DNA from: Microbacterium sp. LWH3-1.2 | GTDB taxonomy: Bacteria; Actinomycetota; Actinomycetes; Actinomycetales; Microbacteriaceae | Reading direction: 5' to 3' | Assembly (NCBI RefSeq): GCF_040675855.1 | Contig: NZ_JBEGIK010000001.1 | Span: 3,224,001-3,288,000, forward strand | DNA: 64,000 bases | Shown: piece after piece, positions 1 through 9,659 of the stretch | How positions within the stretch are numbered: position 1 is the stretch's first letter | Layout: each line of letters opens with the position of its first letter | Notes under the pieces: model-generated | Seen by the model: only the letters and a program-made list of their open reading frames with translations | Told to the model about the DNA's origin: nothing | Databases searched by the model: none | Position numbers and translations under genes: made by a program

Positions 1-322
1 CGACATGAGCACCGGCGGGGACCTCATCGACCTCCTCGACGAAGATGGCCCCCTGCTTCTCGAGCTCCGTCACGACGTGGATGTTGTGCACGATCTGCTT
101 GCGCACGTACACGGGCGCGCCGAAGCGCTCGAGCGCCTTCTCGACGGCGATGACGGCACGGTCCACGCCCGCGCAGTAGCCACGCGGCGATGCCAGGAGC
201 ACCCGCTTCTGTCCGACCCCGGCGATATCCTTGAGCGGTTCGCGCCGCCGCGGGATCCGCGGGACGGGCATGCTCACAGGGGCCTGACTCGGTCGGGTCT
301 GTCCCGGGGTGCTGATGCTCAC
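1..322 (-). CDS. ispH: 4-hydroxy-3-methylbut-2-enyl diphosphate reductase, N-terminal part (runs off the window)
   Basis: IspH (LytB) performs the last step of the MEP isoprenoid pathway, reducing HMBPP to IPP and DMAPP with a [4Fe-4S] cluster. About 107 N-terminal residues are visible. They include the family motif [15 protein letters not shown], whose Cys (near residue 50) is the first of the three cluster ligands, and the [12 protein letters not shown] segment with the substrate-site His. The reading frame leaves the window at position 1, so the other two cluster Cys are not seen. I place the start at GTG 322 because a -10-like TAGAAT (329-334) ends exactly 6 nt before it, the leaderless pattern repeated across this window. 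A shorter form starting at ATG 271 cannot be excluded. The gene is divergent from xseA. Confidence 0.93.
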   Translation of the reverse strand, partial: MSISTPGQTRPSQAPVSMPVPRIPRRREPLKDIAGVGQKRVLLASPRGYCAGVDRAVIAVEKALERFGAPVYVRKQIVHNIHVVTELEKQGAIFVEEVDEVPAGAHV

Positions 323-406
323 CCCTCGATTCTACGGGCGGGCTCCAGAGCGGGGCCTCCGACGGGGAGCCCGCGCGAGGGCACGAAGGGAATCTCGATT
401 GACTTG

Positions 407-590
407 TCAAGCGGTGATCGGCGTGGCGGGCGGTGATTCCTGATGGAAGGTCGTGCCGTCTCGCAGGAGCGCCCGGGTCACGTCGATGCGTCGGCGGGCG
501 AGGGCGAGGACGGCCTGCGTGCGGCTTCTCCTCTCGCGGCGGTTCCGGTCGTCGGAGGCGCGGGAAGCGGGATGGGAGCGGGCGGCGACT
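407..590 (-). pseudogene. IS110/IS1111-family transposase, C-terminal remnant
   Basis: About 60 codons read like the C-terminal tail of IS110-type transposases: SHPASRA, then a degenerate form of the family's YDRKRAEGKRH stretch, then TQAVLALARRRIDV and ALLRDGTTFH, ending at a TGA (407-409). The usual FYDRKR stretch has decayed to SDDRNR. There is no recognisable N-terminal DEDD domain upstream, and the frame carries unrelated sequence before position 590, so this is a fossil rather than a working element. It sits in the roughly 400-bp gap between the divergent ispH and xseA genes. The rest of that gap (323-406 and 591-728) holds only the ispH promoter and the xseA upstream region. Confidence 0.7.
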
Positions 591-728
591 TCGGCGGCGG
601 GACACCGGGCGGCCCACCCTTTCCAGCCGTCAGAACGGCAACCACATGTCCAGCCATGCGCGGCATCGCCGGAGCGGTCAGAAACCGACGACGCTCCCGA
701 AACCACACATCAGCAGAGTAAGGACCGC

Positions 729-2081
729 ATGACGAGTTTCCAGCCTGCCGCCGTCCCCGGCGAGCCACCGCCTCCCGACTCGGTGCCGCCGCGCGACTCG
801 ACGGCACAGGCGCCCACGTCCGTGGCTCGTCTGAACGACACGATCCGCGGGTTCGTCCAGACATGGGGATCGGTGTGGGTCGAGGGCGAGATCACCGGGT
901 GGAACCAGCGGGGCGGAAACGTGTTCGGTCGTTTGAGAGACCTGGTGACCGATGCCACGATCTCCTTCCGCATCTGGTCGTCGACGCGCGATCGGCTGCC
1001 CGACGACCTCAAGGTGGGCGATCACGTCATCGCGTGCGTCAAGGCCGACTACTTCGTGAAGAACGGCGACTTCAGCTTCGGAGTCTCGGCGATGCGTCAC
1101 GTGGGACTCGGAGACCAGCTGGAGAAGCTCGAGCGCCTGCGCGTGCAGCTGCGGTCCGAGGGGCTCTTCGATCCGTCCCGCAAGAAGCCGCTCCCCTTCC
1201 TGCCCCACCTCATCGGTCTCATCACCGGTGAGAACTCGGATGCCGAGAAGGACGTCCACCGCAACGCCGAGCTGCGCTGGCCGCAGGTGCGCTTCCAGAC
1301 GAAGTACGCCGCGGTGCAGGGCGACAGGTGCGTCCCCGAGACGATCGCGGCGTTGAAGGCGCTGGATGCCGCACCCGATGTCGACGTCATCATCATCGCT
1401 CGAGGTGGCGGCGACCCTCAGACTCTGCTGGGCTTCAGCGATGAGCGCCTGATCCGCGCGGTCGCCGCGACATCCACTCCCGTCGTGAGCGCCATCGGCC
1501 ACGAGAACGACCATCCGCTCCTCGACGACGTCGCCGACCTGCGGGCATCGACCCCGACCGACGCGGCGAAGCGCGTCGTGCCGGATGTCGCAGAGCAGCG
1601 CGCGCTGGTCGGGCAGTTGCGCGCGCGCATGACCCTGCGGCTCACGCAGCGCCTCTCGCACGACATCGCCCAGCTCGAGCAGCTGCGCTCGCGCCCGGTG
1701 CTGCGCGCCCCCGAGACGCTGCTCACCACGCGCTCGCACGAGGTCGAGCTGCTCGTCGCCCGCGGGCGCGACCGGATCGACCGGTCGCTTCGCGTGCAGG
1801 ACCAGCGCACCGCAGAACTCCGCGCAACGCTCCGCGCGCTCTCGCCGGCATCGACGCTCGCTCGCGGCTACGCCATCGCGCATCTCGCCGACGGCGTGAT
1901 CGTGCGCGACGCGGCCCAGGCTCCGGCATCCACTTCCGTCGTCGTCACCGTGGGGCGCGGATCGTTCGCCGCTCGCTCCGATGGGGAGATCACCGAGGGT
2001 CCCGACGGGGGCGCCACCGCCGCGGGCGACGTCGCCCAGCCGAACCGGGTCGGGCGCGGGGCCGGCCCCGCACCCGAATAG
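729..2081 (+). CDS. xseA: Exodeoxyribonuclease VII large subunit
   Basis: XseA is the catalytic large subunit of exonuclease VII, which degrades single-stranded DNA to oligonucleotides during repair. The 450-residue protein has an N-terminal OB fold (about 28-125: WVEGEITGWNQRGGNVFGRL, then VSFRIW-like strands), the catalytic core with IIARGGGDPQTLLGFSDE (about 225-245) and SAIGHENDHPLLDDVADLRA, then a coiled-coil region and a short C-terminal ALARGYAIA segment. The length fits actinobacterial XseA. ATG 729 is chosen because AAGGA stands just upstream and the OB fold begins shortly after; open sequence further upstream is non-homologous. The first 28 residues are Pro-rich and probably disordered. 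Its stop codon forms part of the xseB promoter. Confidence 0.96.
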   Translation: MTSFQPAAVPGEPPPPDSVPPRDSTAQAPTSVARLNDTIRGFVQTWGSVWVEGEITGWNQRGGNVFGRLRDLVTDATISFRIWSSTRDRLPDDLKVGDHVIACVKADYFVKNGDFSFGVSAMRHVGLGDQLEKLERLRVQLRSEGLFDPSRKKPLPFLPHLIGLITGENSDAEKDVHRNAELRWPQVRFQTKYAAVQGDRCVPETIAALKALDAAPDVDVIIIARGGGDPQTLLGFSDERLIRAVAATSTPVVSAIGHENDHPLLDDVADLRASTPTDAAKRVVPDVAEQRALVGQLRARMTLRLTQRLSHDIAQLEQLRSRPVLRAPETLLTTRSHEVELLVARGRDRIDRSLRVQDQRTAELRATLRALSPASTLARGYAIAHLADGVIVRDAAQAPASTSVVVTVGRGSFAARSDGEITEGPDGGATAAGDVAQPNRVGRGAGPAPE

Positions 2082-2090
2082 ACTGTTGGC

Positions 2091-2333
2091 ATGACTGAGA
2101 CGAGCGGCGCCCTCGCGGACGTCGCGACCCTCTCGTTCGAGCAGGCGCGCGACGAACTCGTGCGCGTCGTCGCCGAACTCGAGCAGGGCGCCCCGACACT
2201 CGAGCACTCCCTCGCACTGTGGGAGCGCGGCGAAGCCCTCGCCGCGCGCTGCGAGGAGTGGCTGCTGGGTGCAAAGCGCCGGCTCGAGGCCGCGCGCGCG
2301 TCCGTCGATCGCACACAGGGCGAGGCGCTCTGA
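2091..2333 (+). CDS. xseB: Exodeoxyribonuclease VII small subunit
   Basis: XseB is the small helical subunit that binds the XseA coiled coil. The 80-residue protein shows the family pattern LSFEQARDELVRVVAELEQG followed by LEHSLALWERGEALAARCEEWL. It starts 9 nt after xseA. A TAGACT box (2079-2084) that includes the xseA TAG stop lies 6 nt before ATG 2091, so xseB may also have its own leaderless promoter in addition to readthrough from xseA. The next gene overlaps its stop by one base (TGATG). Confidence 0.95.
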   Translation: MTETSGALADVATLSFEQARDELVRVVAELEQGAPTLEHSLALWERGEALAARCEEWLLGAKRRLEAARASVDRTQGEAL

Positions 2334-2980
2334 TGGCACGTGAACCCCGGATCGTCGCCGAGCTCGGTCGTCCTGAGACTCCTGACGAGACCGCCGACCG
2401 CAAGGCGGAGTCGTCGCGGATCTATCGCTCGAGCCAGAACGTCCGCAATCTCATCGCGGCGTTGCTCGCGACGCTGGCGGTCGTCGTCGTGATCATCGCC
2501 GCCGTGCCTCGCGGCACGCCGCCACCGCGCGAGGCGATCGACGTGGCTTCCGTCGCCGAGGGCGTCGCTACCTCCGAGGGACGGACGGTCATCACCCCGG
2601 AGATGTCCGACGCGTGGATCGTCAACCGCGCGGGCGTCGAGGGCGACGGAGGCGTGCGCGCGTTCACCGTCGTCTACGCGCCCGCCGACGAGAACGCCCG
2701 CGGATTCCTCCGCGTCGCGCAGGGGTTCGACGCGGACGAGGCATGGGAGGCCCGTGTCCTGTCGGGCTCCGCCCCCCAGGACACCGTCACGATCGACGGC
2801 ATCACGTGGGAGCGCTACGAGCTCGACCCCGACCGCACCGGGAACATCTCGGTCGCGCTCGCCACCGATGCCGGCGCCGACACGGTGCTCATCTACGGGG
2901 CCGCCGGCGCGGACGCCCTCGAGGACACGGCCCGCTCCGTCACGGACCAGATCACCGCACTACGCGAGGAGGCCGAGTGA
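2333..2980 (+). CDS. DUF4245 family membrane-anchored protein
   Basis: This is a 215-residue protein with an N-terminal cytoplasmic tail of about 40 residues, one hydrophobic segment (about 41-58: LIAALLATLAVVVVIIAAV) and an extracytoplasmic domain of about 150 residues. The order and the WERYELDPDRTGNISVA region match the actinobacterial DUF4245 family, whose function is unknown. The start ATG overlaps the xseB stop (TGATG) and its own stop overlaps the carbonic anhydrase start (GTGA), so the three genes are probably translationally coupled. No catalytic motif is visible. Confidence 0.85.
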   Translation: MAREPRIVAELGRPETPDETADRKAESSRIYRSSQNVRNLIAALLATLAVVVVIIAAVPRGTPPPREAIDVASVAEGVATSEGRTVITPEMSDAWIVNRAGVEGDGGVRAFTVVYAPADENARGFLRVAQGFDADEAWEARVLSGSAPQDTVTIDGITWERYELDPDRTGNISVALATDAGADTVLIYGAAGADALEDTARSVTDQITALREEAE

Positions 2981-3627
2981 CCGACCAGCCCACGCCCGCA
3001 AAGGCCTGGCGGGAGATGCAGCGCGGCAACGCGCGCTTCGTCGCCGGCGAACCCCGCCACCCCCGGCAGGACGTCGACACCCGGCATGAGCTCGCGGGAG
3101 GGCAGCGACCCCGCGCGGCCCTGTTCGGCTGCGCGGACTCGCGCCTGGCGGCGGAGATCATCTTCGACAAAGGCCTCGGCGACCTGTTCGTCGTGCGCAA
3201 CGCCGGGCAGGTCGTCTCCGAGTCGGTCGTCGGCAGCCTCGAGTACGCCGTCGCGGTGCTCGAAGTGCCGCTCATCGTCGTGCTGGGCCACGACGCGTGC
3301 GGCGCCGTCCGTGCGGCGATCGACAGCACCAGCCCCGACGCCGATCCGCTGCCCCCGCACATCTGGCGCCTGATCTCGCCCATCGTTCCCGCAGTGCGCC
3401 GCGTTCAGCGGGCCTCGGCCGTGGACGGCGTCTACCCCGTCGAGATCGACGCCGAAGAGGTCGGCCGCGAGCACCTTCGCGACACGGTCGGCGAGCTGCT
3501 GCACTCTTCCGAGCTCATCAGCTCCGCCGTCGCGGAAGGGCGCCTCGCGATCGTCGGCGCCAACTACCGTCTCGGCGAAGGCACTGCGATTCCCGACGTC
3601 GTGGTCGGGATCACCGACGCCGCCTGA
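2977..3627 (+). CDS. Beta-class carbonic anhydrase
   Basis: This enzyme interconverts CO2 and bicarbonate with a zinc ion; it is probably cytoplasmic. The 216-residue protein carries the complete beta-class zinc set: Cys52 and Asp54-Arg56 in [11 protein letters not shown], and His105 and Cys108 in [10 protein letters not shown]. The sequence VVRNAGQVV after the first ligand is also typical. GTG 2977 overlaps the DUF4245 stop by 4 nt. It lies just upstream of fumC, but a separate Shine-Dalgarno site before fumC and a 49-nt gap leave co-transcription open. Bicarbonate supply for PEP carboxylase (encoded at about 38-40 kb) is a reasonable inferred use. Confidence 0.95.
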   Translation: MTDQPTPAKAWREMQRGNARFVAGEPRHPRQDVDTRHELAGGQRPRAALFGCADSRLAAEIIFDKGLGDLFVVRNAGQVVSESVVGSLEYAVAVLEVPLIVVLGHDACGAVRAAIDSTSPDADPLPPHIWRLISPIVPAVRRVQRASAVDGVYPVEIDAEEVGREHLRDTVGELLHSSELISSAVAEGRLAIVGANYRLGEGTAIPDVVVGITDAA

Positions 3628-3676
3628 ACACCTCCTTTCCCCGACACCCCTGTACCGACACGTGAGGAACAACGAC

Positions 3677-5071
3677 GTGACCGACATCGAGTACCGCATC
3701 GAGCACGACACCATGGGCGAGGTGCGCGTGCCCAAGAACGCGCTGTACGCCGCGCAGACGCAGCGCGCCGTGGAGAACTTCCCCATCTCGGGCGACCGGC
3801 TGGAGCCCGCCCAGGTCGTCGCGCTCGCACGCATCAAGAAGGCCGCGGCCCTCGCGAACAAGGAGCTCGGCACGCTCGACGGAGCCATCGCCGACGCCAT
3901 CGCGGGTGCGGCCGATCGCATCATCGCCGGCGAGTTCGCCGACCAGTTCCCGATCGACGTCTACCAGACCGGCAGCGGCACGTCGTCGAACATGAACATG
4001 AACGAGGTGCTCGCGACCCTCGCCACGCAGGCGCTCGGCGCGACCGTTCACCCGAACGACCACGTCAACGCGTCGCAGTCCTCGAACGATGTGTTCCCGA
4101 CCTCGGTGCACATCGCGGTGACGCAGGAGCTCATCGACGATCTGATCCCTGCGCTCGACCACCTGGCCGTCGCCCTCGAGGCCAAGGCCGACCTCTGGAA
4201 GAGCGTCGTGAAGTCGGGTCGCACGCACCTCATGGACGCGACGCCCGTCACACTCGGCCAGGAGTTCGGCGGCTACGCCCGCCAGATCCGCCTCGGCATC
4301 GAGCGTGTGCAGGCCGTCCTCCCCCGCGTCGCGGAGGTCCCGCTCGGCGGTACGGCCGTCGGCACCGGGATCAACACGCCGCTCGGGTTCCCGCAGCGTG
4401 TCATCGAGCTCATCGTGTCCGACACCGAGCTACCGATCACCGAGGCCAAGGATCACTTCGAGGCTCAGGCGAACCGCGACGGCCTGGTCGAGGCATCCGG
4501 CGCCCTCCGCACCATCGCGGTGTCGCTCACCAAGATCAACAACGACCTGCGCTGGATGGGCTCAGGCCCGAACACCGGCCTCGGCGAACTGCACATCCCC
4601 GACCTGCAGCCCGGATCGTCGATCATGCCCGGCAAGGTCAACCCGGTGATCCCCGAGGCGACGCTCATGGTGTGCGCCCGCGTCATCGGCAACGATGCGA
4701 CCGTCGCGTGGGCGGGCGCCTCCGGCGCCTTCGAGCTCAACGTCGCCATCCCGATCATGGGCAGCGCCGTCCTCGAGTCGATCGAGCTGCTCGCGAACAC
4801 GTCGCGCGTGCTTGCCGACAAGACCATCGACGGACTCGAGGCGAACGTCGAGCGCGCGGCCGCGTACGCCGGCATGTCGCCGTCCATCGTGACCCCACTC
4901 AACAAGCTCATCGGCTACGAGGCCGCCGCCAAGATCGCCAAGCACTCCGTCGCGAAGGGCATCACGGTGCGCGAGGCCGTGATCGACCTCGGTTACGTGG
5001 AGCGCGGCGAGCTCACGCTCGAGCAGCTCGACGAGAAGCTCGACCTTCTCTCGATGACGCACCCGGGCTGA
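3677..5071 (+). CDS. fumC: Class II fumarate hydratase
   Basis: FumC hydrates fumarate to L-malate in the TCA cycle as a cytosolic homotetramer without an iron-sulfur cluster. The 464-residue sequence has the superfamily signature [11 protein letters not shown] (about 313-323), the [14 protein letters not shown] substrate loop (about 98-111), and the second-subunit segments [11 protein letters not shown] and [20 protein letters not shown] 3677 is preferred over GTG 3662 because GAGGA lies 7-8 nt upstream of 3677 and the homologous sequence begins immediately ([18 protein letters not shown]). No frameshift or missing key residue is seen. Confidence 0.97.
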   Translation: MTDIEYRIEHDTMGEVRVPKNALYAAQTQRAVENFPISGDRLEPAQVVALARIKKAAALANKELGTLDGAIADAIAGAADRIIAGEFADQFPIDVYQTGSGTSSNMNMNEVLATLATQALGATVHPNDHVNASQSSNDVFPTSVHIAVTQELIDDLIPALDHLAVALEAKADLWKSVVKSGRTHLMDATPVTLGQEFGGYARQIRLGIERVQAVLPRVAEVPLGGTAVGTGINTPLGFPQRVIELIVSDTELPITEAKDHFEAQANRDGLVEASGALRTIAVSLTKINNDLRWMGSGPNTGLGELHIPDLQPGSSIMPGKVNPVIPEATLMVCARVIGNDATVAWAGASGAFELNVAIPIMGSAVLESIELLANTSRVLADKTIDGLEANVERAAAYAGMSPSIVTPLNKLIGYEAAAKIAKHSVAKGITVREAVIDLGYVERGELTLEQLDEKLDLLSMTHPG

Positions 5072-5121
5072 TACCGCCCGCCCCCATGCCGCCAGCCGTG
5101 CGTCGGCGGGATAATCGGGAC

Positions 5122-6624
5122 ATGGCCCGAACGCCCCGCCCGGTTCCCGCGCGCGTCAGGATCCTCGCCGCGATCCTGGCTGTCGCATGCGTCGGGCTGG
5201 CAATCGTGGGCAGCGTGACGTTCCTGGTGCAGCGGGAGCAGGCCCTGGCCGGAGTCAACGACCGCCTCCGCAATCAGGTGAAGGTACTGGAGTCCGTCGC
5301 CGACCGGACCGCCGTCGGCGCGTCGGGCAGCGCGTCGGCGGCGGTCGAGGAGCTGGACACTGAAGAGTTCCGGAACGTCGACGACTATCTGAAAGCCGTG
5401 GTCGCGCGCCTGGTTCCGGCGAGGAACGAAGGCTCTCTGGCGCTGATCGACGGAGTGCCGCGGTGGGTGCCGACGACGCTCTCGGGCATCGACATCTCGA
5501 AGAACCAGCAGCTCATCGACCGCGTCGTCAGGGAGACCGCGGGCGGCGACACCACACGGGGCACGGCGGTCACCGACGAGGGATCCCTGCGCTATATCGC
5601 CATCCCTGTTCAGATGGATGGGGACCCCCGCCAGGGGCTCTACGTGCGTGCGGTCGACCTCGGCGCAGAGCTCCAGCCGGTGACCTTCGCCATGACGACG
5701 TACGTCATCGCCGCCGTCGCGGTCCTGATCGCCATCGGCGTGGTGGGCTGGTTCGTCACGGGTCGGCTCCTGTCGCCGATCCGCCGCCTCCGTGAGACGG
5801 CCGACGCCATCTCGATCACCGACCTCTCGCACAGGCTCGAGCCTCAGGGCAACGACGACATCGCCGACCTCTCGCGCACGGTCAACTCGATGCTCGACCG
5901 CCTGGAGGATTCCGTCGACGGGCAGCGACAGCTCCTCGACGACGTGCGCCACGAGCTGAAGACGCCCATCACGATCGTCCGCGGTCACCTCGAGCTCATG
6001 AACCCGCAGGATGCCGCGGATGTGGCGTCGGCGCGCGACATCGGAATCGCGGAGCTCGACCGGCTCACCCGGCTCGTCGAGGACATCGACCTGCTCGCCA
6101 CCGCAGAGGCGGACTCGTACAGCCTCGACACCGTCGACCTCTCCGCGCTCACAGAGCGCATCGCCGAACTCGTCGCCGTGATCCCCGGCCACACCTGGAC
6201 CATCGAGGCTCGCGCCGACGGCACCACGATCGGCGATCAGGACCGCCTGCTGCAGGCATGGCTGCAGCTCGCCGACAACGCCGCCAAGTACACGCCCGAG
6301 CTCAGCCCCATCGAGATCGGCAGCGCCCACTCCGAGGAGGGATCCCGGCTCTGGGTGCGCGACCACGGTCCCGGCATCCCGCCCGGGGCGCGGGCCCGGA
6401 TATTCCGGCGATTCGACCGCGCTCATGTGAAGCGCTCGGTCGGCGGCTCGGGCCTCGGCCTCGCGATCGTCGACGCGATCGCGAAGGGTCACGGCGGGCA
6501 CTGCGTGGTCACCGACACGCCGGGCGGCGGGGCCACGTTCACCATCCACCTGCCTCCGACGGAGGCCGAACTGCCGGCACCGGTGCGTGCCGGAGACGTG
6601 CTGCAACGGGAGGCCGCCGGATGA
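5122..6624 (+). CDS. Two-component sensor histidine kinase
   Basis: This membrane-bound kinase autophosphorylates on His and passes phosphate to the adjacent response regulator. The 500-residue protein has TM1 (about 12-36), an extracytoplasmic sensor of about 145 residues, TM2 (about 186-213), a HAMP linker, a HisKA domain with DDVRHELKTPITIVRGHLE (phospho-His near residue 277), and an HATPase_c domain with DNAAKYTP (N box), DHGPGIPPG (G1) and GSGLGLAIVDAIAKGHGG (G2). GATAAT at 5110-5115 sits 6 nt before ATG 5122, so the mRNA is probably leaderless. Its stop overlaps the regulator start (ATGA). The stimulus is unknown. Confidence 0.94.
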   Translation: MARTPRPVPARVRILAAILAVACVGLAIVGSVTFLVQREQALAGVNDRLRNQVKVLESVADRTAVGASGSASAAVEELDTEEFRNVDDYLKAVVARLVPARNEGSLALIDGVPRWVPTTLSGIDISKNQQLIDRVVRETAGGDTTRGTAVTDEGSLRYIAIPVQMDGDPRQGLYVRAVDLGAELQPVTFAMTTYVIAAVAVLIAIGVVGWFVTGRLLSPIRRLRETADAISITDLSHRLEPQGNDDIADLSRTVNSMLDRLEDSVDGQRQLLDDVRHELKTPITIVRGHLELMNPQDAADVASARDIGIAELDRLTRLVEDIDLLATAEADSYSLDTVDLSALTERIAELVAVIPGHTWTIEARADGTTIGDQDRLLQAWLQLADNAAKYTPELSPIEIGSAHSEEGSRLWVRDHGPGIPPGARARIFRRFDRAHVKRSVGGSGLGLAIVDAIAKGHGGHCVVTDTPGGGATFTIHLPPTEAELPAPVRAGDVLQREAAG

Positions 6625-7277
6625 CCAGGATCCTCATCGTCGAGGACGAACCGCGCATCGCCGCGTTCGTGAGTCGCGGCCTGGAAGCCGCCGGCTACGA
6701 GACGCTCGTCTTCGACGACGGCCCCGAGGGGCTGGAGTCGGCGCTGCGCGGCGACGCCGACCTCGTGCTGCTCGACGTCGGCCTGCCGACGATGGACGGC
6801 TTCGAGGTGCTGCACGAGCTGCGCGCCCGCGGTTCTGCGGTGCCCGTCATCATGCTCACGGCGCGCTCCAGCACGCGCGACACGGTCACCGGACTGGATG
6901 CCGGGGCCAACGACTACGTGCCCAAGCCGTTCACGTTCGAAGAGCTGCTGGCCCGAGTGCGCTCGCGCCTGCGCGAGAGCGTGCCGCAGGCGGGCGTCTC
7001 GATCTCGCACGGCGACGTGATGCTCGACATCTTGGCGCGCCGTGCGACTGTCGGCGGTCGAGAGGTCGACCTGTCGGCGCGCGAGTTCTCACTCGCCGAG
7101 CAGTTCTTGCGCAACCCGGGCCGCGTGCTCAGCCGCGAGCAGCTGCTGAGCCGTGTGTGGGGGCTCGACTTCGACCCGGGCTCGAACGTGGTCGACGTGT
7201 ATGTGAGGTACCTCCGCGGCAAGCTGGGCGCCGACCATATCGTCACCGTCCGCGGCGCGGGCTACCGCTGGGAGTGA
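6621..7277 (+). CDS. OmpR-family response regulator
   Basis: This 218-residue regulator has a receiver domain with acidic pocket ED (8-9) and phospho-acceptor Asp52 in VLLDVGLPTMDG, a switch Thr in VIMLTARSS and the conserved Lys in YVPKPFT. The C-terminal winged helix (about 125-218) ends in DVYVRYLRGKLGADHIVTVRGAGYRW, the OmpR/PhoB form. It overlaps the upstream kinase by 4 nt and is certainly its partner. A strong hairpin follows 43 nt downstream. Targets are not evident; the neighbouring minus-strand gene at 7383 faces it tail to tail. Confidence 0.95.
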   Translation: MTRILIVEDEPRIAAFVSRGLEAAGYETLVFDDGPEGLESALRGDADLVLLDVGLPTMDGFEVLHELRARGSAVPVIMLTARSSTRDTVTGLDAGANDYVPKPFTFEELLARVRSRLRESVPQAGVSISHGDVMLDILARRATVGGREVDLSAREFSLAEQFLRNPGRVLSREQLLSRVWGLDFDPGSNVVDVYVRYLRGKLGADHIVTVRGAGYRWE

Positions 7278-7320
7278 ACCTGTCCGGGCACCCCGCTCAG
7301 GCGTTCCCGAGGCAGGAAGA

Positions 7321-7350
7321 AGCCCCCGGTGCTGGGGGACACCGGGGGCT
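7321..7350. terminator. Bidirectional intrinsic-type terminator hairpin
   Basis: AGCCCCCGGTG and CACCGGGGGCT form a perfect 11-bp stem around an 8-nt loop, between the convergent response regulator and the minus-strand gene at 7383. There is no T-run on either side, as is common in actinobacteria. Confidence 0.75.
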
Positions 7351-7382
7351 GTGAAAGGCCGGACTGGGGGATCCGACCGTTA

Positions 7383-8177
7383 TCAGTCGCGCTTGTCTGG
7401 GGAATTGCGCGACTGGTCTTTCTTCCCGTCGTTCCCGGCGCCGTTGCCGTGTGCGACGTTCGATCCCGCCTGAGCGGGAGGTTGTGAACCGGTCGACTGC
7501 TGACCGGATTGCTTCTCTTCCGCCGCGGGGAGCTCCGGCTCCGGCGCCGACACCGGGGCAGGCGCCGGGGCCTGGGCCTGGGCCTGGACCTGGACAAAGC
7601 TCTGCCGCTGGGCGGTGGAATCGCTCGATTCGCTCGAACTCTTCAGGTCCTGCTTCTCGCTCTGGTCGGCGTTCTCGCGCTCGAGACGGGCGATCAGCGC
7701 TTCGAGCCGTGCATTCGACCAGCCGTTCGCGGCCGCCCAGCCACGCAGTGCGTCCCATGTTCCCGCCGCCTCCGCGGCGGCGATGGCGGCGTCGATGTCG
7801 GCAGGCGGGGCCGGAGCAGCAGGTGCGACCGCCTCGGTCGTCGCGGGCGTACGCTTGCCCGTCGAGGCGGGGGGCGCGACGTGGACGGGTGAAGGCGCCT
7901 CGACCACTTCCGGCTCGGCGGACGGGATGAGTGCGTCAGATGTCGCCGCCGGCGTGGGCCGAGGCGTCGCCGACGCGGATGCCGGGGCGGGCACGACGAC
8001 GCGTTTCGAGGCGACGCTTGTGCCTTCCGAGTCCACGAGGGCCGCGGTGTTCGCGAGAGCGACGGCGGTTACGACGGCGACGCTCGCCGCGACAGCGGTC
8101 ATGCCGCCGATCACGAGCCCCGTGCGTGCGTCCACGTCTCGCCTTCCCTCCGTGTGCGCGGAATCGTCTCCCGTCAT
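7383..8177 (-). CDS. Membrane-anchored, Ala/Pro-rich protein of unknown function
   Basis: I do not recognise a family for this 264-residue protein. It has a short basic/acidic N-terminus, one hydrophobic segment (about 20-46: GLVIGGMTAVAASVAVVTAV), then a long low-complexity extracytoplasmic region rich in Ala, Pro, Thr and Ser. An ordered island of about 45 residues (about 125-170) contains DIDAAIAAAEAAGTWDALRG and NARLEALIARLERE, which looks like two helices and may be the only folded part. The tail is a QAQAQAPAPAP stretch followed by a Gly/Asn/Lys/Asp-rich end. Third-position GC supports real coding. It is probably a cell-envelope spacer or stalk; that is inference only. Confidence 0.7.
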   Translation of the reverse strand: MTGDDSAHTEGRRDVDARTGLVIGGMTAVAASVAVVTAVALANTAALVDSEGTSVASKRVVVPAPASASATPRPTPAATSDALIPSAEPEVVEAPSPVHVAPPASTGKRTPATTEAVAPAAPAPPADIDAAIAAAEAAGTWDALRGWAAANGWSNARLEALIARLERENADQSEKQDLKSSSESSDSTAQRQSFVQVQAQAQAPAPAPVSAPEPELPAAEEKQSGQQSTGSQPPAQAGSNVAHGNGAGNDGKKDQSRNSPDKRD

Positions 8178-8243
8178 CCATGGTGACAGACCGATCGCGC
8201 GGGATGCGCCGTGGGCGATGAGACTTTCCTCATGGTCGCGCGC

Positions 8244-8280
8244 CGCAGCGGGCCGGGATCCGGGATTCCGACCCGCTGCG
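8244..8280 (-). terminator. Probable terminator after the PIN-PhoH gene
   Basis: CGCAGCGGG and CCCGCTGCG pair over a 19-nt loop, 24 nt beyond the stop codon of the minus-strand PhoH-like gene and before the start of the next minus-strand gene. Confidence 0.5.
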
Positions 8281-8303
8281 TCCTCAGTGGGTCACGGGCC
8301 CTC

Positions 8304-9659
8304 TCAGGCGAGTTCTCCGGCTTCCAGGAGGTCGGTGACGAGTGCGGCGATGGCCGACCGCTCCGACCGCACGAGCGTCACGTGGCCGAACAGCGAGTGC
8401 CCCTTGAGAGTCTCGATCACCGACGCGACGCCATCGTGACGACCGACTCGCAGGTTGTCGCGCTGGCCGACGTCGTGGGTCAGCACGACCCGCGAATTCT
8501 GCCCGATGCGGCTCAGCACGGTGAGCAGCACGTTGCGCTCGAGCGACTGCGCCTCGTCGACGATCACGAACGCGTCGTGCAGCGACCGACCGCGGATGTG
8601 GGTGAGGGGCAGCACCTCGAGGAGGCCCCGTTCCACCACCTCGTCGAGCACATTCGTCGAGACCACCGAGCCGAGCGTGTCGAACACCGCCTGGCCCCAG
8701 GGGTTCATCTTCTCCTGCTGATCCCCCGGCAGATACCCGAGCTCCTGGCCACCGACGGCGAACAGGGGCCGGAACACGATGATCTTGCGCTGCTGCTGCC
8801 GTTCGAGCACTGCTTCGAGCGCGGCGCACAGCGCGAGCGCCGACTTTCCGGTGCCGGCACGGCCCCCCAGCGACACGATGCCGACCTCGGGGTCGAGGAG
8901 CAGGTCGATCGCGATGCGCTGCTCGGCCGAACGTCCGTGGAGCCCGAACACCTCACGGTCGCCGCGGACCAGGCGGTACTCGCCGTCGCCCACGACGCGC
9001 CCCAGCGCCGAGCCCCGCTCGGAGTGGATGATCAGCCCGGTGTTCACGGGCAACCCCTGCACGTCCTCGCTCGCGGCGACCTCGCTCTCGTACAGGTCGC
9101 TGATGTCGTCCCCCGAGACGTCGATCTCGGAGATGCCGGTCCAGCCGGAGTCGACCGCCTGCTCGGCGAGGTACTCCTCCGCGGTGATGCCGAGCGACGC
9201 CGCCTTGACCCGCATCGGCAGGTCCTTCGAGACGACGGTGACCTCCTGCCCGTCCTGGGCCAGGTTCATCGCGATCGCGAGGATGCGGCTGTCGTTGTCG
9301 CCGAGCCGCATGCCCGAGGGCAGCACGGTCGCGTCGGTGTTGTTCAGCTCGACGCGGAGCGTCCCGCCCTCGCCGACCGGAACGGGGAAGTCGAGGCGTC
9401 CGTGCTCGACGCGCAATTCGTCGAGGTGGCGCAGCGCCTGCCGGGCGAAGTAGCCGATCTCGGGATCATGCCGCTTGCCTTCGAGCTCCGTGATCACCAC
9501 GACGGGGATCACGACGCTGTGTTCGGCGAAGCGGAAGAACGCCCGCGGATCGCTGAGCAGCACGGAAGTGTCGAGCACGTAGGTGCGCAGATCCTGATCG
9601 GATGCCGCGACCTGCTCGAGGTCCTGACTGTGCTGCTCGTGTGGTGCTCGTGTGGTCAC
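8304..9659 (-). CDS. phoH2: PIN-PhoH fusion ATPase/ribonuclease (PhoH2 type)
   Basis: PhoH2 proteins combine a PIN-domain ribonuclease with a PhoH RNA helicase-like ATPase; mycobacterial PhoH2 unwinds and cleaves RNA. The 451-residue protein begins with the PIN domain ([15 protein letters not shown], then acidic residues in [10 protein letters not shown] and GDNDSRILA), a middle OB-like segment, and the PhoH domain with Walker [16 protein letters not shown], Walker [13 protein letters not shown] and the R-rich sensor region near [16 protein letters not shown] 9659 is chosen because GGAG lies 6 nt upstream; a start at GTG 9686 would add nine residues. It is conserved in position with the M. 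tuberculosis segment that also carries fum and greA. Confidence 0.93.
   Translation of the reverse strand: MTTRAPHEQHSQDLEQVAASDQDLRTYVLDTSVLLSDPRAFFRFAEHSVVIPVVVITELEGKRHDPEIGYFARQALRHLDELRVEHGRLDFPVPVGEGGTLRVELNNTDATVLPSGMRLGDNDSRILAIAMNLAQDGQEVTVVSKDLPMRVKAASLGITAEEYLAEQAVDSGWTGISEIDVSGDDISDLYESEVAASEDVQGLPVNTGLIIHSERGSALGRVVGDGEYRLVRGDREVFGLHGRSAEQRIAIDLLLDPEVGIVSLGGRAGTGKSALALCAALEAVLERQQQRKIIVFRPLFAVGGQELGYLPGDQQEKMNPWGQAVFDTLGSVVSTNVLDEVVERGLLEVLPLTHIRGRSLHDAFVIVDEAQSLERNVLLTVLSRIGQNSRVVLTHDVGQRDNLRVGRHDGVASVIETLKGHSLFGHVTLVRSERSAIAALVTDLLEAGELA

Noticed and set aside
453..728. Upstream extension of xseA from 453
   Set aside because: The extra 92 residues are Arg/Ser-rich and overlap the transposase remnant; a ribosome site and homology place the start at 729.
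4993..6606. 537-codon minus-strand frame across fumC and the kinase
   Set aside because: It is antisense to well-defined genes and shows no protein family.
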